Assembly: GCF_002979555.1 (NCBI RefSeq)
Contig: NZ_PCOZ01000009.1
Coordinates: forward strand, 1 to 64,000
From: Pseudomonas sp. MYb60
GTDB taxonomy: Bacteria; Pseudomonadota; Gammaproteobacteria; Pseudomonadales; Pseudomonadaceae
DNA length: 64,000 nt
Direction of reading: 5' to 3'
In this document: positions 26,336-35,652 of the stretch, piece by piece
Position numbering within the stretch: position 1 is the first letter of the stretch
How the letters are laid out: every line of letters begins with the position of its first letter
The notes under the pieces: model-generated
Databases searched by the model: none
Told to the model about the DNA's origin: nothing
Seen by the model: only the letters and a program-made list of their open reading frames with translations
Program-made: the position numbers and the translations under genes

Positions 26336-26354
26336 TGAGAATCAATATTATTTG
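26336..26354. promoter_or_regulatory. Fur-like box upstream of pfeA
   Basis: TGAGAATCAATATTATTTG fits the Fur hexamer pattern (GAGAAT, then ATTATT). It lies about 65 nt before the receptor ATG. Confidence 0.55.
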
Positions 26355-26427
26355 CGCCACCCATGGAGACTCAGGGTGAGCCGGCGCTCACACACTCCAT
26401 CGGGCCGATTCCCAAGGAGTGTTATCG

Positions 26428-28644
26428 ATGTCCCCCAGGTTCAAACTCAATCACCTCGTTCTCGCATTGATGGCTGCTGGCCCCGGCATGTTGCTGGCGG
26501 CCGAAGCTGCCGATACGGCCCTGGTCCTGGGTGATACCCACGTTGTGGCAACCGCCGAAGAAGCGCTCAAGCAAGCCTCCGGGGTTTCGATCATCACGGC
26601 CGAAGACATCAGCAAGCGCCCGCCGGTCAACGACCTGTCGGAGATCATCCGCAAGATGCCCGGCGTCAACCTCACCGGCAACAGCGCCAGCGGCACCCGG
26701 GGCAACAACCGCCAGATCGACCTGCGCGGCATGGGCCCGGAAAACACCCTGATCCTGATCGACGGCAAACCGGTGACCTCGCGCAATGCAGTGCGCTACA
26801 CCCGCTCCGGCGAACGTGATACACGCGGCGACAGCAACTGGGTGCCGGCCAACGAAGTGGAAAGCATCGAAGTGCTGCGCGGCCCGGCGGCGGCGCGCTA
26901 CGGTTCAGGCTCCATGGGCGGCGTGGTCAACATCATCACCAAGCGCCCGACCCAGGACCTCACCGGTTCGATCTCGGCGTTCACCAACCTGCCCGAGGAC
27001 GATGCCGAGGGCGTGACCAAACGCACCACCTTCAGCCTCGCCGGCCCGCTCACCGACGCCCTCACCTTCCGCGTCTACGGCAACCTGAACAAGACCGATG
27101 CCGACGACGCCGACATCAACAAGGCCCACACCGATGTGGCCAATGGCGCCTCACTGGCCGCCGGCCGCGAAGGTGTGCGCAACAAGGACGTCAACGGCCT
27201 GCTGAGCTGGGAACTGGACGAGCAGCAGATCCTCGACTTCGAAGCCGGCTTCAGCCGCCAAGGCAACATCTACACGGGCGACGTGGGCACCGGCGGCACC
27301 GAATCCCTCACCGCCGGCAGTACCATCAACCGCTGGCTGGGCCGTGAAACCAACACGATGTACCGTCAGAACTTCTCCGTCACCCATCGCGGCGACTGGG
27401 CCTTTGGCTCCTCCAAGGTGCTCGCGCAGTACGAGAAAACCCGCAACAGCCGCCTGCTCGAAGGCCAGACCGGCTCGGTCGATGGCGACATCAGCGCGAA
27501 TGCGAGCAAAAGCACCAGCACCTACAACAGCTATCTGTTGCAGGGCGAGTTGAACATTCCGCTGGAAGTGCTGCTGCCGCAGACCCTGACCCTGGGCTCG
27601 GAGTGGAACCGCCAGGAACTCGACGACCCGAGCACCTTCGACCGCGCCATCGGCACCACCCTGCCCAACTCCGCCGCCGGTGCGCGATCCACCAGCATGG
27701 ACGCGACCATGATGGCGGTGTTCGTCGAAGACAACATCGAGCTGACACCCAAGTGGTTCCTGACCCCGGGCGTGCGCCTGGACCATCACGACCAATTCGG
27801 CGCGAACTGGAGCCCGAGCCTCAACAGCGCCTACAAGCTCACCGATGACCTGACGCTCAAAGGCGGTATCGCCCGCGCGTTCAAGGCACCGAACCTGTAC
27901 CAGTCCAACCCCAACTACCTGTATCGCAGCAACGGCAACGGTTGCGCACCGTCCTTGAACGGCACCGGCTGCTACGTGCTGGGCAACGACAACCTGGACC
28001 CGGAAATCAGCATCAACAAAGAGCTGGGCCTGAGCTTTGCGCGCAGCGGCTGGAGCGCCAGCCTGACGTACTTCCGCAATGACTACGAAAACAAGATTGT
28101 CTCGTCCAACAGCGAGACCGGCCGCACCGCCGCCAACGAGCCGATCCTGAAGTGGGACAACGCCAAGGATGCGGTGGTCAAGGGCTGGGAAGGCAGCGTC
28201 GGCGTGCCGTTGCTGGGCGAGAACGGCGAGACCCTGAGCTGGAACACCAACTTCACCTACATGCAGGACAACACCGACAGCGACGGCAACCCACTGTCCG
28301 TGGTGCCCAAGTACACGGTCAACACCATGCTCGACTGGCAGGTCACCGAGGCCCTGGCCCTGAGCCTGACCGGCACCTATTACGGCAAACAGGAGCCCCG
28401 CGACTTCAACCCCACCCGTGACGTGGCGGTGACCGCCACCAACGAGATGAAAACCCTCGACCCGTACCACGTGTGGGGGATGGGCGGCACCTATGCACTG
28501 AACAAGCACCTTTCGTTCGGCGCCGGTATCAGCAATATCTTCGACAAGCGTGTGTACCGCGAAGGTGCCGGCACCAGCGCCGGGGCCAGCACCTACAACG
28601 AGCCGGGGCGCGCCGTGTATGCGTCGGTGACGACCTCGTTCTGA
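26428..28644 (+). CDS. pfeA: TonB-dependent ferric enterobactin-type receptor (PfeA/PirA family)
   Basis: An outer-membrane catecholate siderophore receptor of about 738-741 aa. The signal peptide ends near LLAAEAAD. The plug has the FepA/PfeA-type segments LSEIIRKMPGVNLTGNSASG and RQIDLRGMGPENTLILIDGK, and EVLRGPAAARYGSGSMGGVV. The barrel ends in RAVYASVTTSF with a terminal Phe. AAGGAG at 26415-26420 suits the ATG at 26428 (MSPRFKLN); an in-frame ATG at 26419 overlaps that site and is less likely. It lies directly after the two-component genes, with a Fur-like box and a palindrome in between. PfeA versus PirA cannot be decided from sequence alone. Confidence 0.87.
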   Translation: MSPRFKLNHLVLALMAAGPGMLLAAEAADTALVLGDTHVVATAEEALKQASGVSIITAEDISKRPPVNDLSEIIRKMPGVNLTGNSASGTRGNNRQIDLRGMGPENTLILIDGKPVTSRNAVRYTRSGERDTRGDSNWVPANEVESIEVLRGPAAARYGSGSMGGVVNIITKRPTQDLTGSISAFTNLPEDDAEGVTKRTTFSLAGPLTDALTFRVYGNLNKTDADDADINKAHTDVANGASLAAGREGVRNKDVNGLLSWELDEQQILDFEAGFSRQGNIYTGDVGTGGTESLTAGSTINRWLGRETNTMYRQNFSVTHRGDWAFGSSKVLAQYEKTRNSRLLEGQTGSVDGDISANASKSTSTYNSYLLQGELNIPLEVLLPQTLTLGSEWNRQELDDPSTFDRAIGTTLPNSAAGARSTSMDATMMAVFVEDNIELTPKWFLTPGVRLDHHDQFGANWSPSLNSAYKLTDDLTLKGGIARAFKAPNLYQSNPNYLYRSNGNGCAPSLNGTGCYVLGNDNLDPEISINKELGLSFARSGWSASLTYFRNDYENKIVSSNSETGRTAANEPILKWDNAKDAVVKGWEGSVGVPLLGENGETLSWNTNFTYMQDNTDSDGNPLSVVPKYTVNTMLDWQVTEALALSLTGTYYGKQEPRDFNPTRDVAVTATNEMKTLDPYHVWGMGGTYALNKHLSFGAGISNIFDKRVYREGAGTSAGASTYNEPGRAVYASVTTSF

Positions 28645-28654
28645 TCAACGCCGC

Positions 28655-28690
28655 CAAAAAAGCCCGGCCGTTTCCACGGCCGGGCTTTTG
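28655..28690. terminator. Bidirectional terminator after pfeA
   Basis: AGCCCGGCCG and CGGCCGGGCT form a perfect 10-bp stem with a 6-nt loop, flanked by AAAAA on the left and TTTT on the right. Confidence 0.9.
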
Positions 28691-28741
28691 CGTGAGCCAC
28701 CGCTGAACAAAACCGTCCGCGTCCACTGATGAGCCACCCCG

Positions 28742-29029
28742 ATGAAAAGCACCCCACATTATTGGCCAACCGTATCGCGCATCATCGCCGCCGTGCTGGG
28801 TGGCTACTGCTTCACGTATGCCTTCACCGCCGCCCTCGCGCGCCTGTTGCCGCTGGACAAGGTCGACGCCCTGATCATTCCCAGCCTGTTTTCCTTCGCG
28901 GTCTACACCGGCGCGGTCCTGTGGGCCTTCGCCTGCCGCAGCGCCCGCCGCGCCTGGGCTGGACTGGGGCTGGCGATCCCGCTGGCGATCATCGGGTTCT
29001 GGTCGAACGGGCTGGAGTACCTGGGATGA
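28742..29029 (+). CDS. DUF3649 family small membrane protein
   Basis: A 95-aa inner-membrane protein with three predicted helices (about residues 10-32, 44-65 and 70-90). The sequence VSRIIAAVLGGYCFTYAFTA is typical of DUF3649, a family usually found next to TonB receptors and PepSY proteins in iron-uptake loci. Its stop overlaps the start of the PepSY gene (ATGA). The biochemical role is unknown. It may be an accessory subunit of the PepSY membrane protein. Confidence 0.75.
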   Translation: MKSTPHYWPTVSRIIAAVLGGYCFTYAFTAALARLLPLDKVDALIIPSLFSFAVYTGAVLWAFACRSARRAWAGLGLAIPLAIIGFWSNGLEYLG

Positions 29030-30585
29030 AAACCAAGACCATTACCCAATCGCTGTCCTGGCTGCACACCTGGAGCGGCCTGCTGTTTGGCTGGTTGCTG
29101 TTTGCGATTTTCCTCACGGGCACCCTGGCGGTGTTCGACAAGGAAATCGACGCCTGGATGCAGCCGGAAGTACCCACCCACCCTTTCAGCCAGGCCGAAG
29201 CCGCACAACGCGCGCTCGCGTACCTGCAAGCCCAGGCACCCGGCGCCAGCGCGTGGAACATTGGCCTGCCCACCGAGCGCTCGCCGGAGTTGACCGTGTC
29301 CAGCGGCGAACAGCGCCGGGGCGGCGGCAAGACCCTCGACCCCAACACCGGCGAGTTGGTGAAGACCCGCGAAACAGCGGGCGGCGGGTTCTTTTTCCGC
29401 TTCCACTTCACCCTCAACCTGCCGCGCGCTATCGGTATCTGGATCACCGGCCTGGCGGCCATGGCGATGCTGGTGGCGTTGGTCAGCGGCATCGTGATTC
29501 ACAAGAAGATCTTCAAGGAATTCTTCACCTTCCGTCCCGCCAAGGGCCAGCGCTCCTGGCTCGATGCGCACAACGCCACGGCCGTGCTGGTGTTGCCGTT
29601 CCACCTGATGATCACCTACACGGGGCTGGTGATTTTCTACCTGATCTACATGCCGGCGGCGATGAACGCGCTGTTCGACGGTGACCGTGACGCGGCCAGC
29701 CGAGCCCTGCGTGGCGCCCCCAGCGAACAGCATGCCGGCCGCCCCGGCGGTGAAGCGCGTGGGGAACGGGCCAGGCCCGCGGCGCACAGCGCAACACTGA
29801 CGGACCTCGCGCCGGTGCTGGCTGAAGCCGAGCGTGTCATGGGCCCGGTGGCGGGGTTGTCGATCCAGAACCCGGGACGCAGCGACGCACGCATCGAGGC
29901 GCGCCCGGTGCTGGGCAATCGCATCGAACTGACCAAGGGCATGAGCATGGTGTTCGACGGCGTCTCCGGCAAGGTGCTGCGCCTGCCGACCGTGAGCCGA
30001 CCGAGCCTGCTCACGCAAAAAGTCATGGCCGGGTTGCACTTCGCGCAGTTCGGCGGCTACCCGATGCGTTGGCTGTACTTCATCTGCGGACTGGCCAGTT
30101 GCGCAATGATTGCCAGCGGGTTGGTGTTGTTCACCGTCAAGCGGCGTCGACGCCACGATCAGGAAGGCGTGATAGGCGCGCTGCTGTATCACGCGGCGGA
30201 ACGTCTCAACGTGAGTATCGTCGCCGGGCTCAGCCTGGCGTGCGTGGGCTTGCTGTGGGCCAATCGCCTGCTGCCGCTTGAGTTGGCCGAGCGTGGTGCG
30301 TGGGAGGTGCGCGTATTCTTCCTCATCTGGCTGGCAAGCCTCGGCCACGCCATCGTGCGCCCTTGGCGCGCAGCCTGGCGCGAACAACTGGGCGTCACCG
30401 CGCTGCTGTGCCTGAGTGTGCCGTTATTGAACCTCGTGGTCGTCAACCGGGGCGACGCGTTCTACTTGGAACTCACCTCGGTGGCGTTGGGTGCCCTGTT
30501 CGCCTGGCTTTGCTGGAAACTCAGCCAACCGCCCGCACAACGAACGGCTGCGCGCAGCGCCCGACACGCCGTGGAGGCGCCATGA
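29026..30585 (+). CDS. PepSY-associated TM protein, putative siderophore-iron reductase (FoxB/PiuB-like)
   Basis: A 519-aa inner-membrane protein with four core PepSY_TM helices and additional C-terminal helices. Conserved membrane histidines are visible in SLSWLHTWSGLLFGWLLF, WLDAHNATAVLVLPFHLM and MAGLHFAQFGGYPMRWLYF. They could bind haem, as proposed for FoxB-type proteins that reduce and release iron from siderophores in the periplasm. A Gly/Arg-rich periplasmic loop follows residue 230. It overlaps both neighbours by ATGA junctions, so the three proteins are made together. It lies just after the pfeA terminator, which suggests a role in the same iron pathway. Confidence 0.82.
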   Translation: MKTKTITQSLSWLHTWSGLLFGWLLFAIFLTGTLAVFDKEIDAWMQPEVPTHPFSQAEAAQRALAYLQAQAPGASAWNIGLPTERSPELTVSSGEQRRGGGKTLDPNTGELVKTRETAGGGFFFRFHFTLNLPRAIGIWITGLAAMAMLVALVSGIVIHKKIFKEFFTFRPAKGQRSWLDAHNATAVLVLPFHLMITYTGLVIFYLIYMPAAMNALFDGDRDAASRALRGAPSEQHAGRPGGEARGERARPAAHSATLTDLAPVLAEAERVMGPVAGLSIQNPGRSDARIEARPVLGNRIELTKGMSMVFDGVSGKVLRLPTVSRPSLLTQKVMAGLHFAQFGGYPMRWLYFICGLASCAMIASGLVLFTVKRRRRHDQEGVIGALLYHAAERLNVSIVAGLSLACVGLLWANRLLPLELAERGAWEVRVFFLIWLASLGHAIVRPWRAAWREQLGVTALLCLSVPLLNLVVVNRGDAFYLELTSVALGALFAWLCWKLSQPPAQRTAARSARHAVEAP

Positions 30586-30914
30586 ACCTCACGTTGATCG
30601 CCAGTCTGTTGCTGGCCTACTGCGGCATGTTGGGCTTGTGTTTCGGGCTGGAACGGCATTACAAACACCTCGGCTATCGCCTGCCTGCCAAAGGTCTGCT
30701 GCGCGTGTGGCGCAGTGCCGGCTGGCTCGCGCTGGCCGCCAGTCTCTCCGGCTGCGTCCTGGCCTGGGGATGGGCAATGGGGCCCGTGGGCTGGCTGGGC
30801 CTGCTCTCGCTGGCGGGTTTGGCGCTGGTATTTGTGTTGCCCTATGCGCCGCGTGCAGGGTTGTGGATCGGCGGTTTGAGTTGGCCGCTGCTGGGCATAC
30901 TGGCGTGCTTGTAA
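30582..30914 (+). CDS. DUF3325 family small membrane protein
   Basis: A 110-aa protein with three or four predicted helices (MNLTLIASLLLAYCGMLGLC at the start). The sequence fits DUF3325, a family that usually ends PepSY iron-reductase-like operons. The ATG overlaps the PepSY stop (ATGA). No catalytic motif is visible and its role is unknown. Confidence 0.72.
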   Translation: MNLTLIASLLLAYCGMLGLCFGLERHYKHLGYRLPAKGLLRVWRSAGWLALAASLSGCVLAWGWAMGPVGWLGLLSLAGLALVFVLPYAPRAGLWIGGLSWPLLGILACL

Positions 30915-30918
30915 CGAC

Positions 30919-30985
30919 TGTGGGAGGAGACGCGGTGAACCTGATGCACCGAGTCGCCTGCATCGCAGGCAAGCCAGCGCCCACA
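30919..30985. repeat. REP-like palindromic element
   Basis: The outer arms TGTGGG and CCCACA enclose an inner perfect hairpin GCCTGC-ATC-GCAGGC at 30956-30970. The form (caggcaagccagcgcccaca) is that of repetitive extragenic palindromes of the P. fluorescens group. The 301-bp gap 30915-31215 holds this element, a terminator and a MexT-like box, and no gene. Confidence 0.6.
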
Positions 30986-31077
30986 TTTGAATCGTGCACG
31001 CTTCAGATGCCCTGCTCCGCCAACTATGCCCGACTGGGTAACAGTCTTTTGTCATCACTGATATTGATAGCACCCTA

Positions 31078-31105
31078 ACGAAGCCCCCATTCTAGGGGGC
31101 TTCGT
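31078..31105. terminator. Strong hairpin, terminator of the PepSY operon
   Basis: ACGAAGCCCCC and GGGGGCTTCGT form a perfect 11-bp stem with a 6-nt loop. There is no long T-run after it, but the position between two operons supports termination. Confidence 0.7.
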
Positions 31106-31114
31106 TCGCACTTA

Positions 31115-31139
31115 TATCATTCCGAATGATAGTTACCTT
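31115..31139. promoter_or_regulatory. MexT-like box upstream of mexE
   Basis: The reported MexT site is ATCA-N5-GTCGAT-N4-ACYAT. Here ATCA (31117-31120), five bases, AATGAT, four bases and ACCTT follow in register. The GAT triplet and most of the last block match. The first half is also a perfect palindrome, TATCATTCCGAATGATA. It lies about 80 nt before mexE. Confidence 0.55.
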
Positions 31140-31215
31140 CGCTTCATTCGATTCGTGACATAGCACCCCGCCGCGCATGATCCGCCCATCTCAAATACAT
31201 TGGCGGATGCACCTC

Positions 31216-32457
31216 ATGGAACAGTCACTCAAACATTTGCGCTTCCCCCTGGCGATTTTAGCCGTGGTGGTGATGAGCGCGTGCGGCAAGACCCCGGATC
31301 AAACGGCCGCCATGCCTGCTGCCAAAGTCAGCGTGGCCAAGGTACTGGAGCAGCCGGTCAACGAGTGGGACGAGTTCACCGGCCGCCTCGAAGCACCGGA
31401 AACCGTACAGATTCGTCCACGGGTCTCGGGCCAGATTGACCAAGTCGCTTTCACCGAAGGCGCTTTGGTCAAGAAAGGCGACCTGCTGTTCCAGATCGAC
31501 CCGCGTCCGTTCCAGGCTGAAGTGCGTCGCCTCGAAGCCCAGCTTGCCCAAACCAAAGCCGCGGCCACCCGCAGCGACAATGAAGCCCAGCGCGGCGAGC
31601 GCCTGCGCCAGAGCAACGCGATTTCCGCCGAACTCGCCGACTCGCGCACCACCGCAGCCCAGGAAGCCCGCGCCGCCGTCGCCGGGATCCAGGCGCAATT
31701 GGACCTGGCCAAGTTGAACCTGAGCTTCACCCGCGTCTCCTCGCCGATCAGTGGCCGCGTCAGCCGTGCCGACATCACCGCCGGCAACCTGGTGACCGCC
31801 GACGTCACCCCGCTGACCAGCGTGGTCTCCACCGACAAGGTCTACGCCTACTTCGACGCCGATGAGCGCGTGTTCCTCAAGTACACCGAACTGGCCCGCC
31901 AAGGCCGTCGCGGTGCAACTACCCCGGTGTACCTGGGCCTGTCCAACGAAACCGGCAACCCGCACCTGGGCCAGATGAACTTCGTCGACAACCAGGTCAA
32001 CCCGGCCACCGGCACCATCCGTGGCCGCGCCGTATTCGACAACAGCAAGGGCGAGTACACCCCTGGCCTGTACGCCCGACTGAAACTGGTCGGCAGCGGC
32101 ACCTACTCCGCCGTGTTGATCAATGACGAAGCCGTCGGCACCGACCTGGGCAAGAAGTTCGTACTGGTGATGGACGGCGACAAGCCGGCTTATCGCGCAG
32201 TGGAACTGGGGCCGAAAATCGAAGGTTTGCGCATTGTGCGCAGCGGCCTGACCAAGGACGACACCGTGATCGTCAAGGGCCTGCAACGCGCACGTCCAGG
32301 CTCGCCGGTCACCCCGGAAACCATCCCGATGGCCAGCAAGGAAACCCTCGCCGCCTTGGCCCAACAACGACAAGCGCTTGAAGCGAGCAACCTCGAACAA
32401 GTGGCGCCGGAAAAAACCGCGCCCAAGCTCGCAGCCGTTGCGGCTCCACGCGGTTAA
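31216..32457 (+). CDS. mexE: RND efflux periplasmic adaptor MexE
   Basis: A 413-aa membrane-fusion protein that links the MexF pump to the OprN channel. The N-terminus MEQSLKHLRFPLAILAVVVM ends in a lipobox with Cys23 (MSACGK). The segments EWDEFTGRLEAPETVQIRPR, GALVKKGDLLFQIDPRPF and DERVFLKYTELARQG match P. aeruginosa MexE closely. Lipoyl halves and a coiled-coil hairpin lie at about residues 60-190. This ATG is chosen by alignment with MexE; in-frame ATGs at 31177 and 31207 have no better ribosome site. MexF follows 15 nt later. Confidence 0.93.
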   Translation: MEQSLKHLRFPLAILAVVVMSACGKTPDQTAAMPAAKVSVAKVLEQPVNEWDEFTGRLEAPETVQIRPRVSGQIDQVAFTEGALVKKGDLLFQIDPRPFQAEVRRLEAQLAQTKAAATRSDNEAQRGERLRQSNAISAELADSRTTAAQEARAAVAGIQAQLDLAKLNLSFTRVSSPISGRVSRADITAGNLVTADVTPLTSVVSTDKVYAYFDADERVFLKYTELARQGRRGATTPVYLGLSNETGNPHLGQMNFVDNQVNPATGTIRGRAVFDNSKGEYTPGLYARLKLVGSGTYSAVLINDEAVGTDLGKKFVLVMDGDKPAYRAVELGPKIEGLRIVRSGLTKDDTVIVKGLQRARPGSPVTPETIPMASKETLAALAQQRQALEASNLEQVAPEKTAPKLAAVAAPRG

Positions 32458-32472
32458 GGGATACAACTCAAG

Positions 32473-35400
32473 ATGAATTTTTCCAAGTTCTTCATTTCGC
32501 GGCCGATCTTCGCAGCGGTGCTGTCGCTGCTGATCCTGATCGCCGGCGCAATCTCGCTGTTCCAATTGCCCATCAGCGAATACCCGGAAGTGGTTCCGCC
32601 GACCGTGGTGGTGCGCGCCAACTTCCCCGGCGCCAACCCCAAGGTGATCGGTGAAACCGTGGCCGCACCGCTGGAGCAGGCCATTACCGGCGTCGAGAAC
32701 ATGCTGTACATGTCCTCGCAGTCGACCGCCGACGGCAAGCTGACGCTGACCATCACCTTCGCCCTGGGCACCGACCTGGACAACGCGCAGGTGCAGGTGC
32801 AGAACCGTGTGACCCGGACGCAGCCAAAGCTTCCAGAGGAAGTGACGCGCATCGGTATTACCGTGGACAAGGCCTCCCCCGACCTGACCATGGTGGTGCA
32901 CGTCACCTCACCGGATCAGCGCTACAACATGCTCTACCTGTCCAACTACGCCATCCTCAATATCAAGGATGAGTTGGCACGCTTGGGCGGTGTGGGCGAT
33001 GTGCAGTTGTTCGGCATGGGCGACTATTCCCTGCGTGTGTGGCTGGACCCGAACAAGACCGCTTCGCGTAACCTGACCGCCACCGATGTGGTGACCGCCA
33101 TTCGTGAGCAGAACCGTCAGGTTGCAGCCGGTGCGCTGGGTGCGCAGCCTGCACCCAACGACACCAGCTTCCAGCTGTCGGTCAACACCCAGGGCCGGTT
33201 GGTCACTGAGGAAGAGTTCGAAAACATCGTCATTCGCGCCGGTGACAATGGCGAAATCACGCGCCTCAAAGACATCGCACGGGTTGAACTGGGCTCCAGC
33301 CAATACGCGCTGCGCTCGTTGATCGACAACCAGCCGGCCGTGGCGATCCCGATCTTCCAGCGCCCTGGCTCCAACGCCATCGACATCTCCAATGACGTGC
33401 GCGCCAAGATGGCGGAGCTGAAGAAAAGCTTCCCTGAGGGCATGGACTACCGCATCGCCTATGACCCCACCGTGTTCGTGCGGGGCTCGATTGAAGCGGT
33501 CGTGCACACGCTGTTCGAAGCACTGATTCTCGTGGTGCTGGTGGTGATCCTGTTCCTGCAGACCTGGCGTGCCTCGATCATTCCGTTGGTGGCGGTGCCG
33601 GTTTCGTTGATCGGTACGTTCGCGGTGATGCACCTGTTTGGCTTCTCGCTCAACGCGCTGTCGCTGTTCGGGCTGGTGTTGGCGATCGGTATCGTGGTGG
33701 ACGACGCCATCGTGGTGGTGGAAAACGTCGAGCGCAACATCGAGCTGGGGCTTGAGCCCTTCCCCGCCACTGAAAAAGCCATGAGCGAAGTGACCGGCCC
33801 GATCATCGCCACCGCCCTGGTGCTGTGCGCGGTGTTTGTTCCGGCCGCCTTTATCAGCGGCTTGACCGGGCAGTTCTACAAGCAGTTCGCCTTGACCATC
33901 GCGATCTCGACCGTGATCTCGGCATTCAACTCGTTGACTTTGTCCCCAGCTCTGGCAGCGGTGTTGCTCAAGGGGCACAACGCACCCAAAGACGGGTTCT
34001 CACGGTTCCTCGACAAGATGCTCGGCGGCTGGTTGTTCAAACCGTTCAACCGCTTCTTCGACAAGGCCAGCCATGGCTACGTCGGTACCGTGCGCCGCGT
34101 GATCCGTGGCAGTGGCATCGCGCTGTTCCTGTACGCCGGTCTGATGGTGCTGACCTGGCTGGGTTTTGCCCACACCCCGACCGGTTTCGTACCGGCCCAG
34201 GACAAGCAGTACCTGGTGGCCTTCGCCCAACTGCCGGACGCCGCGAGCCTTGACCGCACTGAAGACGTGATCAAGCGCATGTCCGACATCGCCTTGAAAC
34301 AGCCGGGCGTGGAAAGCGCGATTGCGTTCCCGGGCCTGTCGATCAACGGTTTCACCAACAGCCCGAACAGCGGCATCGTGTTCGTGACCCTGAAACCGTT
34401 CGACGAGCGTAAAGACCCAAGCATGTCTGCCGGAGCAATTGCCGGTGCGTTGAATGGCAAGTACAGCGACATCCAGGAAGCCTACATGGCGATCTTCCCG
34501 CCGCCGCCGGTACAGGGGCTGGGCACGATTGGCGGCTTCCGCCTGCAAATCGAAGACCGTGGCAACCTGGGTTATGACGAGCTGTACAAAGAAGTGCAGA
34601 ACGTCATCACCAAGAGCCACAACGTGCCGGAGCTGTTCGGCCTGTTCACCAGCTACACGGTCAACGTGCCCCAGGTCGATGCCGCCATCGACCGCGAAAA
34701 GGCCAAGACCCACGGCGTGGCGATCAGCGACATCTTCGACACCCTGCAGATCTACCTGGGCTCGTTGTACGCCAACGACTTCAACCGCTTTGGCCGCACC
34801 TACCAGGTCAACGTGCAGGCTGAGCAGCAGTTCCGCCAGGACGAAGACCAGATCGGCCAGCTGAAAGTACGCAACAACAAAGGCGAGATGATCCCGCTGG
34901 CGACCTTTATCAAGGTCAGCGACACCTCGGGGCCGGACCGCGTGATGCACTACAACGGCTTTATCACCGCAGAAATCAACGGCAACGCTGCTCCGGGCTA
35001 CAGCTCGGGCCAGGCTGAGGCGGCGATCGAGAAACTGCTGAAAGAAGAGCTGCCCAACGGCATGACGTATGAGTGGACCGACCTGACCTATCAGCAAATC
35101 CTCTCGGGCAATACCGCGCTGTTCGTGTTCCCCCTCTGCGTGCTGCTGGCGTTCCTGGTACTGGCCGCCCAATACGAGAGCTGGAGCCTGCCACTGGCGG
35201 TGATCCTGATCGTACCGATGACCCTGCTGTCGGCCATCACCGGGGTGATTATCTCGGGTGGCGACAACAACATCTTCACCCAGATCGGCCTGATCGTACT
35301 GGTGGGCCTGGCGTGCAAGAACGCGATCCTGATCGTCGAGTTCGCCAAGGACAAACAGGCCGAGGGCCTGGACCCGCTGGCGGCGGTACTGGAAGCTTGC

Positions 35401-35652
35401 CGCCTGCGTCTGCGGCCGATCCTGATGACCTCGTTCGCGTTCATCATGGGTGTGGTGCCGTTGGTACTGTCCAGCGGTGCCGGTGCCGAAATGCGCCATG
35501 CCATGGGTGTGGCGGTGTTCTCCGGGATGATCGGCGTGACCTTCTTCGGCCTGTTGCTGACACCGGTGTTCTACGTACTGATCCGTCGATATGTAGAGCG
35601 CCAGGAAGCACGCAAAGCGGCCAAGGCCTTGAAGCTGGAGACACAGCAATGA
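32473..35652 (+). CDS. mexF: RND efflux transporter MexF
   Basis: A 1059-aa inner-membrane proton antiporter of the HAE1 RND family. It starts MNFSKFFISRPIFAAVLSLL and has 12 helices with two large periplasmic domains. The proton-relay aspartates lie in helix 4 (GIVVDDAIVVVENVERN), and the helix 10 lysine region is VGLACKNAILIVEFAKD. In P. aeruginosa the MexEF-OprN pump exports chloramphenicol, fluoroquinolones, trimethoprim and quinolone-signal precursors. Similar substrates are expected here but not shown. It overlaps oprN by an ATGA junction. Confidence 0.95.
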   Translation: MNFSKFFISRPIFAAVLSLLILIAGAISLFQLPISEYPEVVPPTVVVRANFPGANPKVIGETVAAPLEQAITGVENMLYMSSQSTADGKLTLTITFALGTDLDNAQVQVQNRVTRTQPKLPEEVTRIGITVDKASPDLTMVVHVTSPDQRYNMLYLSNYAILNIKDELARLGGVGDVQLFGMGDYSLRVWLDPNKTASRNLTATDVVTAIREQNRQVAAGALGAQPAPNDTSFQLSVNTQGRLVTEEEFENIVIRAGDNGEITRLKDIARVELGSSQYALRSLIDNQPAVAIPIFQRPGSNAIDISNDVRAKMAELKKSFPEGMDYRIAYDPTVFVRGSIEAVVHTLFEALILVVLVVILFLQTWRASIIPLVAVPVSLIGTFAVMHLFGFSLNALSLFGLVLAIGIVVDDAIVVVENVERNIELGLEPFPATEKAMSEVTGPIIATALVLCAVFVPAAFISGLTGQFYKQFALTIAISTVISAFNSLTLSPALAAVLLKGHNAPKDGFSRFLDKMLGGWLFKPFNRFFDKASHGYVGTVRRVIRGSGIALFLYAGLMVLTWLGFAHTPTGFVPAQDKQYLVAFAQLPDAASLDRTEDVIKRMSDIALKQPGVESAIAFPGLSINGFTNSPNSGIVFVTLKPFDERKDPSMSAGAIAGALNGKYSDIQEAYMAIFPPPPVQGLGTIGGFRLQIEDRGNLGYDELYKEVQNVITKSHNVPELFGLFTSYTVNVPQVDAAIDREKAKTHGVAISDIFDTLQIYLGSLYANDFNRFGRTYQVNVQAEQQFRQDEDQIGQLKVRNNKGEMIPLATFIKVSDTSGPDRVMHYNGFITAEINGNAAPGYSSGQAEAAIEKLLKEELPNGMTYEWTDLTYQQILSGNTALFVFPLCVLLAFLVLAAQYESWSLPLAVILIVPMTLLSAITGVIISGGDNNIFTQIGLIVLVGLACKNAILIVEFAKDKQAEGLDPLAAVLEACRLRLRPILMTSFAFIMGVVPLVLSSGAGAEMRHAMGVAVFSGMIGVTFFGLLLTPVFYVLIRRYVERQEARKAAKALKLETQQ

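Noticed and set aside
28729..29025. An upstream extension of the PepSY frame to 28729
   Set aside because: It overlaps the whole DUF3649 gene in another frame. The real start is the ATG at 29026, which overlaps the DUF3649 stop.
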